Made by a program: the position numbers and the translations under genes. 64,000 bases of DNA from Odontesthes bonariensis (lineage: Eukaryota; Chordata; Actinopteri; Atheriniformes; Atherinopsidae). The stretch lies in assembly GCF_027942865.1 (NCBI RefSeq), contig NC_134511.1, positions 3,043,275 through 3,107,274 of the forward strand, in the 5' to 3' direction. Position 1 is the stretch's first letter. Each line of letters opens with the position of its first letter. Under the pieces are notes generated by a model, which saw only the letters and a program-made list of their open reading frames with translations, did not search any database and was not told the DNA's origin. Positions 28,618-39,700 of this stretch are shown one piece after another.

Positions 28618-30770
28618 GGGGGTCAAAAGTTATCAGAGTGCACTTCTGATCAGAGGCTGGGCTTTCTGTCAGAGAGGGAAGAGCTTACTACAATGGCAAA
28701 GATGGAAAGTAGGAGCAGTTTCAAACCTGCACAATTTCACTGCTGATCCCACATAATGGAACCCCCTTATACCTCTATGACCTGCTACCTCTTTTTTAAC
28801 ATCTCTTACTGAGCTGATAATGAGCTGCTGGACAATCTGAATGTCCCCAATGGAGGATAAATAAAGTATTTGATCTAACTAACTAATTCCTGGTTAAAAA
28901 ACAAACAAACTAACCTTTAAGGATGAAACTTATCTTAAACATAGTTGTACTTTGTTAGTTTGAATGTTTTACTGAAAGCATCGTTGTCTCGTGACTGAAA
29001 TGGAGTGAAATCTGTTTTTTGAAAGTCAGTTTGTTAATATGATGGCAACCAGCTGCAGTCTACAGATTCAGTGTTTATATCTCTATAAACGGCTCTGCGG
29101 TGAGCGGCGCTTTGCTGCCATCTTGTGGCCACAAATGGTATCTACATCAACTGTAAAGCTAGAAATATTACAAATGAGTTTATAACGCTGTGCCGCATTT
29201 AACAAACGTAATTATAGCGATTAAATCTGATAACTGCAGAGACTTGTCGTTCATATAATGACTGAATGTAAATACGCGGGAGGCCATTTTGTGAGAAAAG
29301 CGCAGTTTTTTAGTAGGCTAGTTTAAGTTATCAGGAGTCTTCCGGTGTAAACCAAGCTACAGTTAGCGCTAGCTAGCTTCTTTATTAGCTCTGTTTATAT
29401 TTAGTTTAAATGTTAAGTAGAAAACGAGTAAATGTGGTGCTAAAACGGGCTTACTTTATCTGACAGTAATCTTAAACACACCATAGTTTTTATTTCTCGC
29501 TGTTACCATGGTACCGGTAATCTAACTTCCGGTTATTATTCAAAAGAAAAGATCGGTTAACGTAGCTGTGCAGTTTAACCGCTAGAGGGCGGTCATGAGC
29601 GTTTCCAGCGCCTGTTGATGACAGATATGAATGAACAAATTCGCACAATAACTTGTATGTAATAAATACACTGATCATTAAAAAGAGAGAATTAAAGTAT
29701 AACACTTATCTACTCTAGTTCACACACACACACACATTTCTTAGTCTTTACAATTTTATCAGAATTGGAACAGAAAGTTTAACAAATGTTAACTTTTAAC
29801 CTCTTAATATTGATGTTGTTCCAACTCCATTTTTGTTTAATTGTTTGTGGTATCATCCATGTGCCCGGTTATTTATCCTTTTAGAATAATATCCGACATA
29901 TGTTTAGTTATTAATGAACAAAATGTTTAATATTACAAAGACTTGAAGATATTTATTCATGCTGAGCTTTATTTCAAATATTAGATTCAGTTTCTGATAT
30001 CGAGTGTCACAAATTGTTCCCTGCAATGTGAAGAGCTTCAGCTTCAGCTGATTTTTTGTGGTGATACCAAATAACTCAAATCAAGATGTGAATGTTTGAA
30101 AATCTGGTTGTGTTCCAGGGCTGATCCAGGAAATATTTCAGTAAACCATAACTCAGTCATAACTACTATAAAAAGAGAGATAAGAGCACCAGTTGTTTAA
30201 TGTAAGTGATAAAACCCTCCAGTTACTGCAGGAAGTACAATGAATGTTTGGTGACTGAAGTCATTTCAGCTTCAGTTGATAGTAAATAAAGGAAAAAATG
30301 TTGAAACTGGGAGAAGCATCTTCTTTTCTTCTGATTATCTGATGCCAGTCTCTTTTTGCTGGTCACAATATGACCTTTCTGAAGACTCCACCTCCTGCAG
30401 AGGTGCAGCTTACAGACTGCTGGACGAAGGTCCGATTTATTGGAGTGTTGTTGTGTGTCGCTGCCAAGTTTGGGCCGGTCATCCTCATAAAAGCAGCAGG
30501 AAAAATCTCTATCAAGTGTTTAAATGAAGAAGCAACAGAATTGTCTTAAGGAGGAATTGGAGAGGGGATTTCAGTCCTAACACGATTGTAGGAGCTATTT
30601 GTAAAGTTAGTTTTTGTTTTTTGGTTCTAGTTGTAAATTGAATTTGCTAATTATGAGTAACTTTATTTGATTAATTTCAGTGCTTTATTGAGATTAGATT
30701 GTTTTGCTAATATTCTTTGTTAGTTATTTGTTTAGAATATTTTGGTAATTGGGTCACACTGGGCACCTGG
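28618..30770. other. Intergenic sequence
   Basis: No gene recognised. A short CA repeat lies at about 29722-29735. The 29080-29600 part is less AT-rich and has several CpGs, but no open frame or promoter can be argued. Confidence 0.3.
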
Positions 30771-30779
30771 AGTCCCAGC

Positions 30780-31000
30780 ATGCACCTGGGTGGGGCGATG
30801 GTTTTTTACCAGGGAAAAGGAGAGAGCAGCAGGTTTTCTTTGTTCTTTTGTTTGTTTTATTGTTTTGAAATAAATCATCAGAAAACGCATGAATCCATCT
30901 TGGACATTCATCTCCTTTTGCCTGCGTTAAACCACATCTCCCATGGTGCATCAGTGGCCTTTTGATTTGGTTAGGTTTGAGTTTAATTAGTTTTTTATGG
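30780..31000 (+). repeat. Dispersed repeat, member 1
   Basis: Shares gatggttttttaccaggg, the ttgttctttgtt region, tgcctgcgtaaa-like and cagtggcc...tttgattt segments with 31700-31925, in the same order. The type is unknown. Confidence 0.5.
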
Positions 31001-31699
31001 ACAAATGGCCACTACTATGATCGTTTTCTGATTCCTCCAAATTAAAAAGTGTTTTTGCTGGTTTTGATGTCAAATCTGTCAAAGGTCCATGATTCATCCA
31101 TCCAAGTACAGCATGTAGGCGCTTCATCAGCTCCTCTCCTTCCTGATTATGTGGATTTTGCAGCTTGTTAAACGATGTAGAGCTTATATGATGGAATATT
31201 CCCTCATGCTGCTGGTTGGGGCAGTACTTTACAGGACAGAGTTATTATGAACCAACAACAGGTGTGACTGTTTCAGCTGGAGTTGCCATTTTTGAGATTT
31301 ACACGCTGTCACAACATGGATGTCACATATTCTCCAAATGTCCTCAGAGGTTGTTCACGAGAGTCTCAGGCTCACAGAGAATCCTTTAAAAACTCCTCTG
31401 AAGCCCGTTTGTGTCCCGCAGGATCAGCAGTAAAACATCCTCCATCATGATCAAAGTCCCAGTTAGTGTTCAGGCAGGTTTCTTGATACCACCTGATACG
31501 CCTTTTGTCCTTTGATCTGCAATAACTCTGCTGTCCGTGGCTCAGTCCTCACCTGGAAGACTTTCTCTGGGAGCCTCAAGGTGGAAAGACGCAGGAAGAC
31601 TTTCAGGTGAGTAAATACAAAAATAAATGCAAATAAAGACAAATATTCCTTTAATATCACCTCCAGCTTAACTTCCCTGCAGCCCAATAACTCAGAGCT
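31001..31699. other. Spacer between the dispersed-repeat pair
   Basis: No gene or element recognised. Confidence 0.3.
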
Positions 31700-31925
31700 G
31701 CATGAGAGCGGGCACCTGGGAGGGCTAATGGTTTTTTACCAGGGCAAGAAGGCAGCAAAGGCCCTTTGTTCTTTGTTCGTTAGCTTGTTTGGAGCAATAA
31801 ACCTAAAGAAACCTCATTTTTTTACACCTGGACAATGAACTCATTTTACCTGCGTAAATTCACTCCCCAGGTGTCTCAGTGGCCGTTTGATTTAATTTAG
31901 TTTATTATGGTTTTGACAGATTTTA
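31700..31925 (+). repeat. Dispersed repeat, member 2
   Basis: Partner of 30780-31000: same order of conserved blocks (taatggttttttaccaggg, ccaggtgtctcagtggcc), with a different spacer in the middle. Confidence 0.5.
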
Positions 31926-32168
31926 GTTTGGATTATTGACACAAGAATAACCGTAATCAGTCACACTCATTGATCGATGGGTGTGACTGATTACTTCTTT
32001 GTTCCATCAATATTTGTTAAAGAAAAAAACATTTTTTAGTTCAATTCAACGTCTTTAAAAACAATGTGAGTTATGAGTCTGATGACAGTCTTAAAGTAGT
32101 CTTCATAGAACAAGTAAAACTATAAATAATGTTCCTCATTGCTCACTGTGGCCGTTCTGTTGCAGCTG

Positions 32169-32358
32169 AATGAAACCTGTTGGTGTTTCTAACCCCTGGC
32201 TGTGAACAGATGTTCTAAAACACTTCTCTTCTGTCAGACTGCTGAAGCCAGCGTTTGGTCTCCTGTAGAGTTGGTCTGATACGACACGGTGACATCATCA
32301 TCATCATCATCATCATCATGGCTGCTGCAGCACCTGGTGAGTTCAGTCTCACTCTGTA
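32169..32358 (+). pseudogene. Orphan copy of GIMAP8-like exon 1 and 5' UTR
   Basis: Almost identical to 36572-36764. It includes an ATC/CAT repeat leader, ATG at 32318, 19 coding bases encoding MAAAAP, and a gtgagt donor at 32337. Immediately after the donor sequence the similarity stops at an L2 tail. No exon 2 follows before the next exon 1 at 36724. It may be an alternative first exon of gene B or the remains of a lost gene copy. Confidence 0.65.
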
Positions 32359-32820
32359 GAATAGATTTTAAAAGCCTGCTGATGGTTTCCATCTGTGATC
32401 TGTTCAGAGAATATAAAGCTAGCAGAGCTCTGAGATCCAAGGACTCAGGTCAGCTGGTCCAGTCCAGAGTCCAGACTAAACATGGAGAAGCAGCATTTAG
32501 CTGTTATGCTACAAACAAGTGGAACAAACTGCCAGTGGAGATTAAACTTTCACCAAATGGAGACATTTTTAAATCCAGGTTAAAAACATTTCTGTTCTCA
32601 TGTGTCTATGCATGAAATCTGCACGATATCTTTGAACTTATCTGGACTGTTGCTGGTTTTTAAATTCATTGTAATGATTTTATTTGTTTCTCTTTATATT
32701 CTTTTAAGTATTTTTAATGCTTCTTCCACTCCCTGCTGCAATGCTTTTATTTTATTTGAAGCACTTTGAATTGTTTTGGACATGAAATGTGCTACAAATA
32801 AAGTTGATTTGATTTGATTA
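32358..32820 (+). mobile_element. L2-type LINE 3' end
   Basis: Encodes the RT C-terminal end ([35 protein letters not shown] stop), then a 3' tail ending in TTTGAT repeats. Nearly the same 5' truncation point as 44932-45417. Confidence 0.75.
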
Positions 32821-32959
32821 GATTATTCAGGCATCACTTTTGGGGCAAAACTAAAACATAAATGATGGATTTAGTATCCCCATGAACTCATATTTGATGT
32901 TTAGGTGTAAAATGTCTTGTTCAGTATCTGGCAACTGTTGATGTTGATCTTATTTAGTC

Positions 32960-33095
32960 ACTTCTGTTACGGTACAGACCTGAGAGGAACAGAGCATCTA
33001 AACCGACCCAAAAACTAAAAGTTTTAAACAGGAAAAAGAGCAAAAATCCTCCAAACAGGAAGTGGAGGACCAGCTGCAGGACATAAAGCTGACAT
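32960..33095 (+). repeat. Relic of GIMAP intron 1 sequence
   Basis: Matches 400-480 (ggtacagacct, gaggaac, gagcat, gtggaggaccagctgc), which lies just upstream of exon 2 in gene A. With the orphan exon 1 nearby it looks like the residue of a third gene copy. Confidence 0.5.
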
Positions 33096-34031
33096 TTGTA
33101 TTCAGTTTAAACGTCACATTCAACGCTTTTCAAAGTTATTCTGCTGTAACAGCCGTGTTCTGAGTGTGTGAAGTGAAACGGATGATGAATCCTAACTGAT
33201 GGACTGAACTGAAAAGCTTCAGAATAGTTTAAACATTCAGGCCTATTTGCTCCGGCTGCTTTTCTGGAGGCCTTCATAGTCCTGCTGCACTGAAAAAAAG
33301 AGATTTGTTCAACCAGCTTAAATTAATTGTTTCAATTGGTGACGAGTAATCGAAGTTAATTCATTACGATTGTTTACTCGACTAGTTGAAGTCAGACTTA
33401 CTCAAATAATTTAATTCTTTAAAAAAACAAAAAAACAATTAGAATCACTGAGGCTCAATTTTATTGAAAGACAGCTTAAAACTTTCAAGTTATTACAAGT
33501 TAAATATTTGATGTAACTATAAGTAAGTGAATAGTCGCCCCACATTTAACCGTATAAATGCAATCAATAAGTACATAGAGTTAGTTTCTGATCACTCTCA
33601 CACACAATGTTCCTTTTCTCTTTAAGTGGGGTTATGTTTGTCTCTTCACTTGTGAGTCACAAACAAGGCTCGGTGGGTTTCAGCTTCTTTTATTTAACAC
33701 CTCGGACAGATACCATTAAATTATATTCCCTGACTAGCAGCTCTCTCTGCTTATATCCATTCCTTGCCTCCAGGCATCATGGGTAATGTAGTTCCTAGAC
33801 AATAACAACAAGGGTTGAGAGTTCTGGGAGAATTCCTGATAAGAAAAGCCAGAAGTAGGAGTTGTTCATGCTTGTGGTACGAAACAGTTCAAAGCTCATA
33901 ATTAAGCGTAATGTGGAAGTTTACGTTCACCTTCAGCATGTAACGATATTTTCTGATCCACAAAGTGCTGCTAAACCACGTTGCTGCCCAGATTCTGTTA
34001 CACAGACCGTCTGTTGCCAGAATGATGCTGT
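33096..34031. other. Intergenic sequence
   Basis: AT-rich, no feature recognised beyond poly-A/T runs. Confidence 0.3.
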
Positions 34032-34039
34032 GTAACCAT

Positions 34040-35220
34040 TAGAGGTGCACCGAATATTCGGCAACCGAAAATATTCGGCCGAAAACGCAAAAAAAAACAC
34101 ATTCGGCTTTCGGCCGAAAGCCAAATGAGTGGCCGAATCGGAGGCCGAATAGTGGTGACGCAAAATTATCCACAGACGGTGGAGTCGACAGAACCAAACT
34201 CATCTGTAAACTCTGCCAATATGCCGCTCATTGATTGGATGCGAGACTCCGGTTCTTCTCACAGATGTTTATTAACGCCACATCAACACCGTAGAACTAA
34301 ATGTTCGAGTAAACAAAATAAAAGACAACATTAGTTGTTGTAATCATTAAAGAAATAGCATTCTTAGCATTGTCGCTGGTACCAATAAATAATCAAAGTA
34401 ATACTGGCCACTTTAGCTGCTTCTCAACCAACGGCAGAGTCATTCCCCAGAGGCAATCTTCACGGTCAGAACTAGGATTCTTTAACTTACACTTCTCCTA
34501 TGCATCACATTCACCCAGTAACAGCAAACACCACGAAGCATGGAGTGATGAAATAAAAATAAACTAGCAGGTAACATCACGCTACAGGTGCTCCTCGGTC
34601 TCTGTGTGAAGCTAACGGAGCTAACCGGCGCTACTTCCTGTTTTACTTGTTTCAACATAAAAGCACGTATTTCAAAATACATTTTTAAAAAACTCCTGCA
34701 TTTACAGCCAAGTTGAATTGTCTTCTCACCGTAGTAGTTTCAGTCTAAAATATCACTAAAAGGCAAAACACACAAACTACAAAAAATGCTGCCACTGTTC
34801 CTGAAGGAGCAGGCTACCTAGACTCTATGCCAAAAAGGACACTCAGATAATTTGTTATATTGCATGTTTTTACATTTTTGTGTTGGAACGCGTTTATAAT
34901 ATGTTGTATTTTTTGTTGTTGTATGAAATGAATGAAAAAAAACCCAGAATGAATTGAAAATGGGAATTAATTAAACTTATCTCTAGTTATTAGTAATAAC
35001 TTTTGAAGATTTCAAATAAACATTTATTTTCTTTGAAAAACATGTCTAAACATTTATTGTAAGGCGTAGATTTAAGCAATATTTAAAAATGGTGAAAAAT
35101 CTAACTTTTGTTAACTTAACTGAACTGTAATATTCGGTTTCGGTTTCGGTATTCGGCCAAGTGATTAATTATTATTCGGTTTCGGTTTCGGCCACAAATT
35201 TTCATTTCGGTGCACCTCTA
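34040..35220. mobile_element. hAT-type element, 1181 bp
   Basis: Inverted ends TAGAGGTGCACCGAA and TTTCGGTGCACCTCTA, with the 8-bp duplication GTAACCAT at 34032-34039 and 35221-35228. Subterminal ATTCGG/CCGAAT motifs are frequent. Interior 34500-34790 matches the interior of 19713-21200 and provides the empty site of element 20020-20856. Confidence 0.9.
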
Positions 35221-35228
35221 GTAACCAT

Positions 35229-36571
35229 AAAGGTTATGGAGTTCTGCTCTGACATTTCAGGTGGGAGTTGTTTCAGATTGTGTGAAATGTGATTTTGTCC
35301 TGGCTGCGTTCCAGAAGCCGTCAGGTTTGGCTCGGCTCGCTGTCAGAAATCCTGAGGAGAGCGAGTAGCTCTAAATGAAGAGCTTTAGATTCTTTAACAA
35401 AGAAAGTCTCGTCTGCAGTTGATGCTCAAACATAGTGGCAGCTGAACTGCAACCTGTAGTGTGGATCTGTGAATCTGGAGAAGAGTGGGGTCATCACGGC
35501 GCCATGATGTCAGACGTAGGACAGTAAAGCCATGTTAGACTGAAGTGTTGAACTCTGAAAGTACAAAACTAACTTTAGGTGATAAACTGTGATTTTCATG
35601 TTAGCTGAATGCACAACAGTTAGTTGTTATCACTAAACCAAAAAACAAAGTGAGATTCATGTAAAAAGCTGCTTCACATCCACTGCAGCCTGAATCCTCT
35701 TTTCATAGTGAGCAGCTTATAGTTCTGCTCACATCTTTTATATGTTCTCTCTGAACTCTGAGCAGGACTCAGGCCGCTCCTTTAGTGAATGTTTAAGCCA
35801 TTTATCCACCACTCTTTACCTCCTGCATGGACTTTGTTACTCTGCTGTACTCACCTGATCTGGCCAACATGTCTTGTTACAGCACAAACTTTATTTGGCC
35901 TTGAAACAAAGCCAAGAGCAAATAAATAAATAATGCACTCACAGTTTGCCATAAAAAAGACTTTCCTTTGGAAGCAGCTGGCATCACTCTGCCCTGGACA
36001 CATGGTTGCTCATAACATTAAAGGAGAGTTTCATGTTTTATTAAGTAAACATTTTGATTAGTCACAGCTGGAAAGTGACAGATGAAATTCATAACAATTT
36101 TCCCCAAGTGTCACATTGAAAGTGGTTCATTTTACCGTCATTAACAGATGTTCAGAATCAGGCAGCCGCCATTTCATACCACAGCCAAACAACCGGAGGA
36201 GGACTCACTTGGATTACACAGCCTGAACAGGATTAGTGTTATCAGGTAGTTTCAGGACGTCTTTATCCGATAAAGTTCATCCATCAGTTCAGCCTTTCAC
36301 TGACAAAAAGCCTGAGCGATCAGATATCACTGCGTTAAACATTCTGTGATATTAATATTATTATTACTGTGACCAACAACTGCTGTTTGGGACATTTAAC
36401 AAAGACCAGACTTTTAAACACTGAGCTGTTTAAATATAATATACATCATGGCTGATTGTTCATATTTGTCACTGTTTTTCGTCCTAAATAAGAATGTTTA
36501 GTTATATTTTCTTATCAAAGTGTATAATAATGAAAGGGATGCAAAGTATTTTCTATAAACAGAGCTGCTGT
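35229..36571. other. Upstream region of gene B
   Basis: No repeat or gene recognised. The promoter should lie here or in the duplicated leader. No convincing TATA or initiator can be placed, though tctataaac occurs at 36552-36560, 12 bp before the duplicated block. Confidence 0.3.
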
Positions 36572-36723
36572 AATGAAACCTGTTGGTGTTTCTAACCCCT
36601 GGCTGTGAACAGATGTTCTAAAACACTTCTCTTCTGTCAGATTGTTGAAGCCAGCGTTTAATCTCCTGTAGAGTTGGTCTGATACGACACGGTGACATCA
36701 TCATCATCATCATCATCATCATC
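36572..36723 (+). promoter_or_regulatory. 5' leader of gene B with ATC-repeat tract
   Basis: Conserved with 32169-32317. It includes a polypyrimidine-AG (cttctcttctgtcag, near 36641) that could be an acceptor for an upstream noncoding exon, and an ATC triplet tract just before the ATG. The triplet tract contains no upstream ATG in any frame. Confidence 0.5.
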
Positions 36724-36742
36724 ATGGCTGCTGCAGCACCTG
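36724..36742 (+). CDS. Gene B exon 1
   Basis: ATG plus five codons (MAAAAP) and one base, followed by gtgagt. The phase fits exon 2 to give [19 protein letters not shown], and the total CDS is divisible by three. A duplicate lies at 32318-32336. Confidence 0.78.
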
Positions 36743-39700
36743 GTGAGTTCAGTCTCACTCTGTTAGTCAGGATCAAAGCTAAAAAGAAAAGGATGTCATG
36801 CTTTTAGTTTAGGTGTGAAATGATCTGCCTTAATCTGTACGTCACCTGCACACCAGCATCCGACTCAGCGCTGATAAATAAGTCTTATAGTGGCTACGAG
36901 AGCCGGCTAACCAATGTCATCAAGATCAGGGAGTCAAAATAAATTAAACCACAAGAAAACAGCAGCAGAGTTCCAGCTCAGGTAGTAACGCAGCTGAACG
37001 GGTGGAGGCAGCAGCAGAGTTCCAGCTCAGGTAGTAATGCAGCTGAACGGGTGGAGGCAGCAGCAGAGTTCCAGCTCAGGTAGTAACACAGCTGAACGGG
37101 TGGAGGCAGCAGCAGAGTTCCAGCTCAGGTAGTAACACAGCTGAACGGGTGGAGGCAGCAGCAGAGTACCAGCTCAGGTAGTAACACAGCTGAACGGGTG
37201 GAGGCAGCAGCAGAGTTCCAGCTCAGGTAGTAACACAGCTTAACGGGTGGAGGCAGCAGCAGAGTTCCAGCTCAGGTAGTAACGCAGCTGAACGGGTGGA
37301 GGCAGCAGCAGCAGAGTTCCAGCTCAGGTAGTAACACAGCTGAACGGGTGGAGGCAGCAGCAGAGTTCCAGCTCAGGTAGTAACACAGCTGAACGGGTGG
37401 AGGCAGCAGCAGAGTTCCAGCTCAGGTAGTAACGCAGCTGAACGGGTGGAGGCAGCAGCAGCAGAGTTCCAGCTCAGGTAGTAATGCAGCTGAACGGGTG
37501 GAGGCAGCAGCAGCAGAGTTCCAGCTCAGGTAGTAACGCAGCTGAACGGGTGGAGGCAGCAGCAGCAGAGTTCCAGCTCAGGTAGTAATGCAGCTGAACG
37601 GGTGGAGGCAGCAGCAGCAGAGTTCCAGCTCAGGTAGTAACGCAGCTGAACGGGTGGAGGCAGCAGCAGCAGAGTTCCAGCTCAGGTAGTAATGCAGCTG
37701 AACGGGTGGAGGCAACAGCATCAGAGTTCCAGCTCAGGTAGTAACACAGCTTAACGGGTGGAGGCAGCAGCATCAGAGTTCCAGCTCAGGTAGTAACGCA
37801 GCTGAATGGGTGGAGGCAGCAGAAGAGTTCCAGCTCAGGTAGTAACGCAGCTGAACGGGTGGAGGCAGCAGCAGAGTTCCAGCTCAGGTAGTAACGCAGC
37901 TGAACGGGTGGAGGCAGCAGCAGCAGAGTTCCAGCTCAGGTAGTAACACAGCTGAACGGGTGGAGGCAGCAGCAGAGTTCCAGCTCAGGTAGTAACGCAG
38001 CTGAACGGGTGGAGGCAGCAGCAGCAGAGTTCCAGCTCAGGTAGTAACGCAGCTGAACGGGTGGAGGCAGCAGCAGAGTTCCAGCTCAGGTAGTAACACA
38101 GCTGAACGGGTGGAGGCAGCAGCAGAGTTCCAGCTCAGGTAGTAACGCAGCTGAACGGGTGGAGGCAGCAGCAGCAGAGTTCCAGCTCAGGTAGTAACGC
38201 AGCTGAACGGGTGGAGGCAGCAGCAGCAGAGTTCCAGCTCAGGTAGTAACACAGCTGAACGGGTGGAGGCAGCAGCAGAGTTCCAGCTCAGGTAGTAACG
38301 CAGCTGAACGGGTGGAGGCATCAGCAGCAGAGTTCCAGCTCAGGTAGTAACGCAGCTGAACGGGTGGAGGCAGCAGCAGAGTTCCAGCTCAGGTAGTAAC
38401 GCAGCAGAACGGGTGGAGGCAGCAGCAGAGTTCCAGCTCAGGTAGTAACGCAGCAGAACGGGTGGAGGCAGCAGCAGAGTTCCAGCTCAGGTAGTAACAC
38501 AGCTGAACGGGTGGAGGCAGCAGCAGAGTTCCAGCTCAGGTAGTAACGCAGCTGAACGGGTGGAGGCAGCAGCAACATCATATTATTAAACAATGATGCA
38601 GTGAAATGACTTGAAAATCACCACAGAGGTAGCTGGGGACATGTAGAACAAGAATCTGGTGGAGTCGGCAGAGAACATTTTGATTTGGTTCTAAATTAAG
38701 TTTTCAAATCTGACTATGCAGAAATTAGTTTGATTCTGAATATGCTTCAATAATTTTGTTCTATCATTTCGTTTTAATCATTAAAAAGAATGTAGTAAAA
38801 AAACAACCAAGTAATGACAGGTGTATGTATTCCAACAAATGAAAAATATAACTTCGATATAGATTTCTGAGTTTACGGGGTGCACTTGAATGCACCATAA
38901 ATCGCTCACACGCTTTACCGTACGACACGATGTAAACGGGCACTCGATTTTCAAGTGTAGCTAGCGCGACCGTGCCTCTCCGAAGCGCAGATGGCGTGAC
39001 CGCAGTAAGTTTCACATCTTTCTGACACACTTTGAAGAAATTCCAGACAGGAGAGGTCATGTTGTCGAGATGCACTGTAGAGGTTTTGCCTGTTCGGTTC
39101 TGTACACACGTCACGTACCACATTAGAAAGTGGTCGCTAGTAATTTACGTCAAAAAAAAAAAAAAAGCTAGTAATTTACGTCACGTGATCGGTTTTTTGA
39201 TCGGCATATTTTTCCGATCGCCGATCAGGCTATTTTGGGCATTATCGGCCGATCATGATCGGCAGCCGATCGATCGGAGCATCACTAATTTTTAATGCTT
39301 CTTGCACTCCCTGCTGCAATGCTTTTATTGTATGTAAAGCACTTTGAACTGTTTGTACATGAAATGTGCTATACAAATAAATTTGATTTGATTTTGATTT
39401 GATACTGTGTAGCTGTTGCTGCACAGAGCAACAGGGAACACTGCACCACCAACATGACTTTAATAGATAGATAGATTTATTAAAGACTCGTAGTCCAGAT
39501 CACTTAGAAAAACAATCATTTATAAAAGTACATAAAAAGAACATTCATAAAAAAATAATAATAAAAACACTCATATCATACCAATATACTTCTGTATATT
39601 GGAATGTTAGTCAACAGTAGGATAAATCTATTATTGGACTCATTTAGCCGGCAAATAAATGTACACATAAGCTTCCTTAAAACAGCCATCAAAGAGCTGA

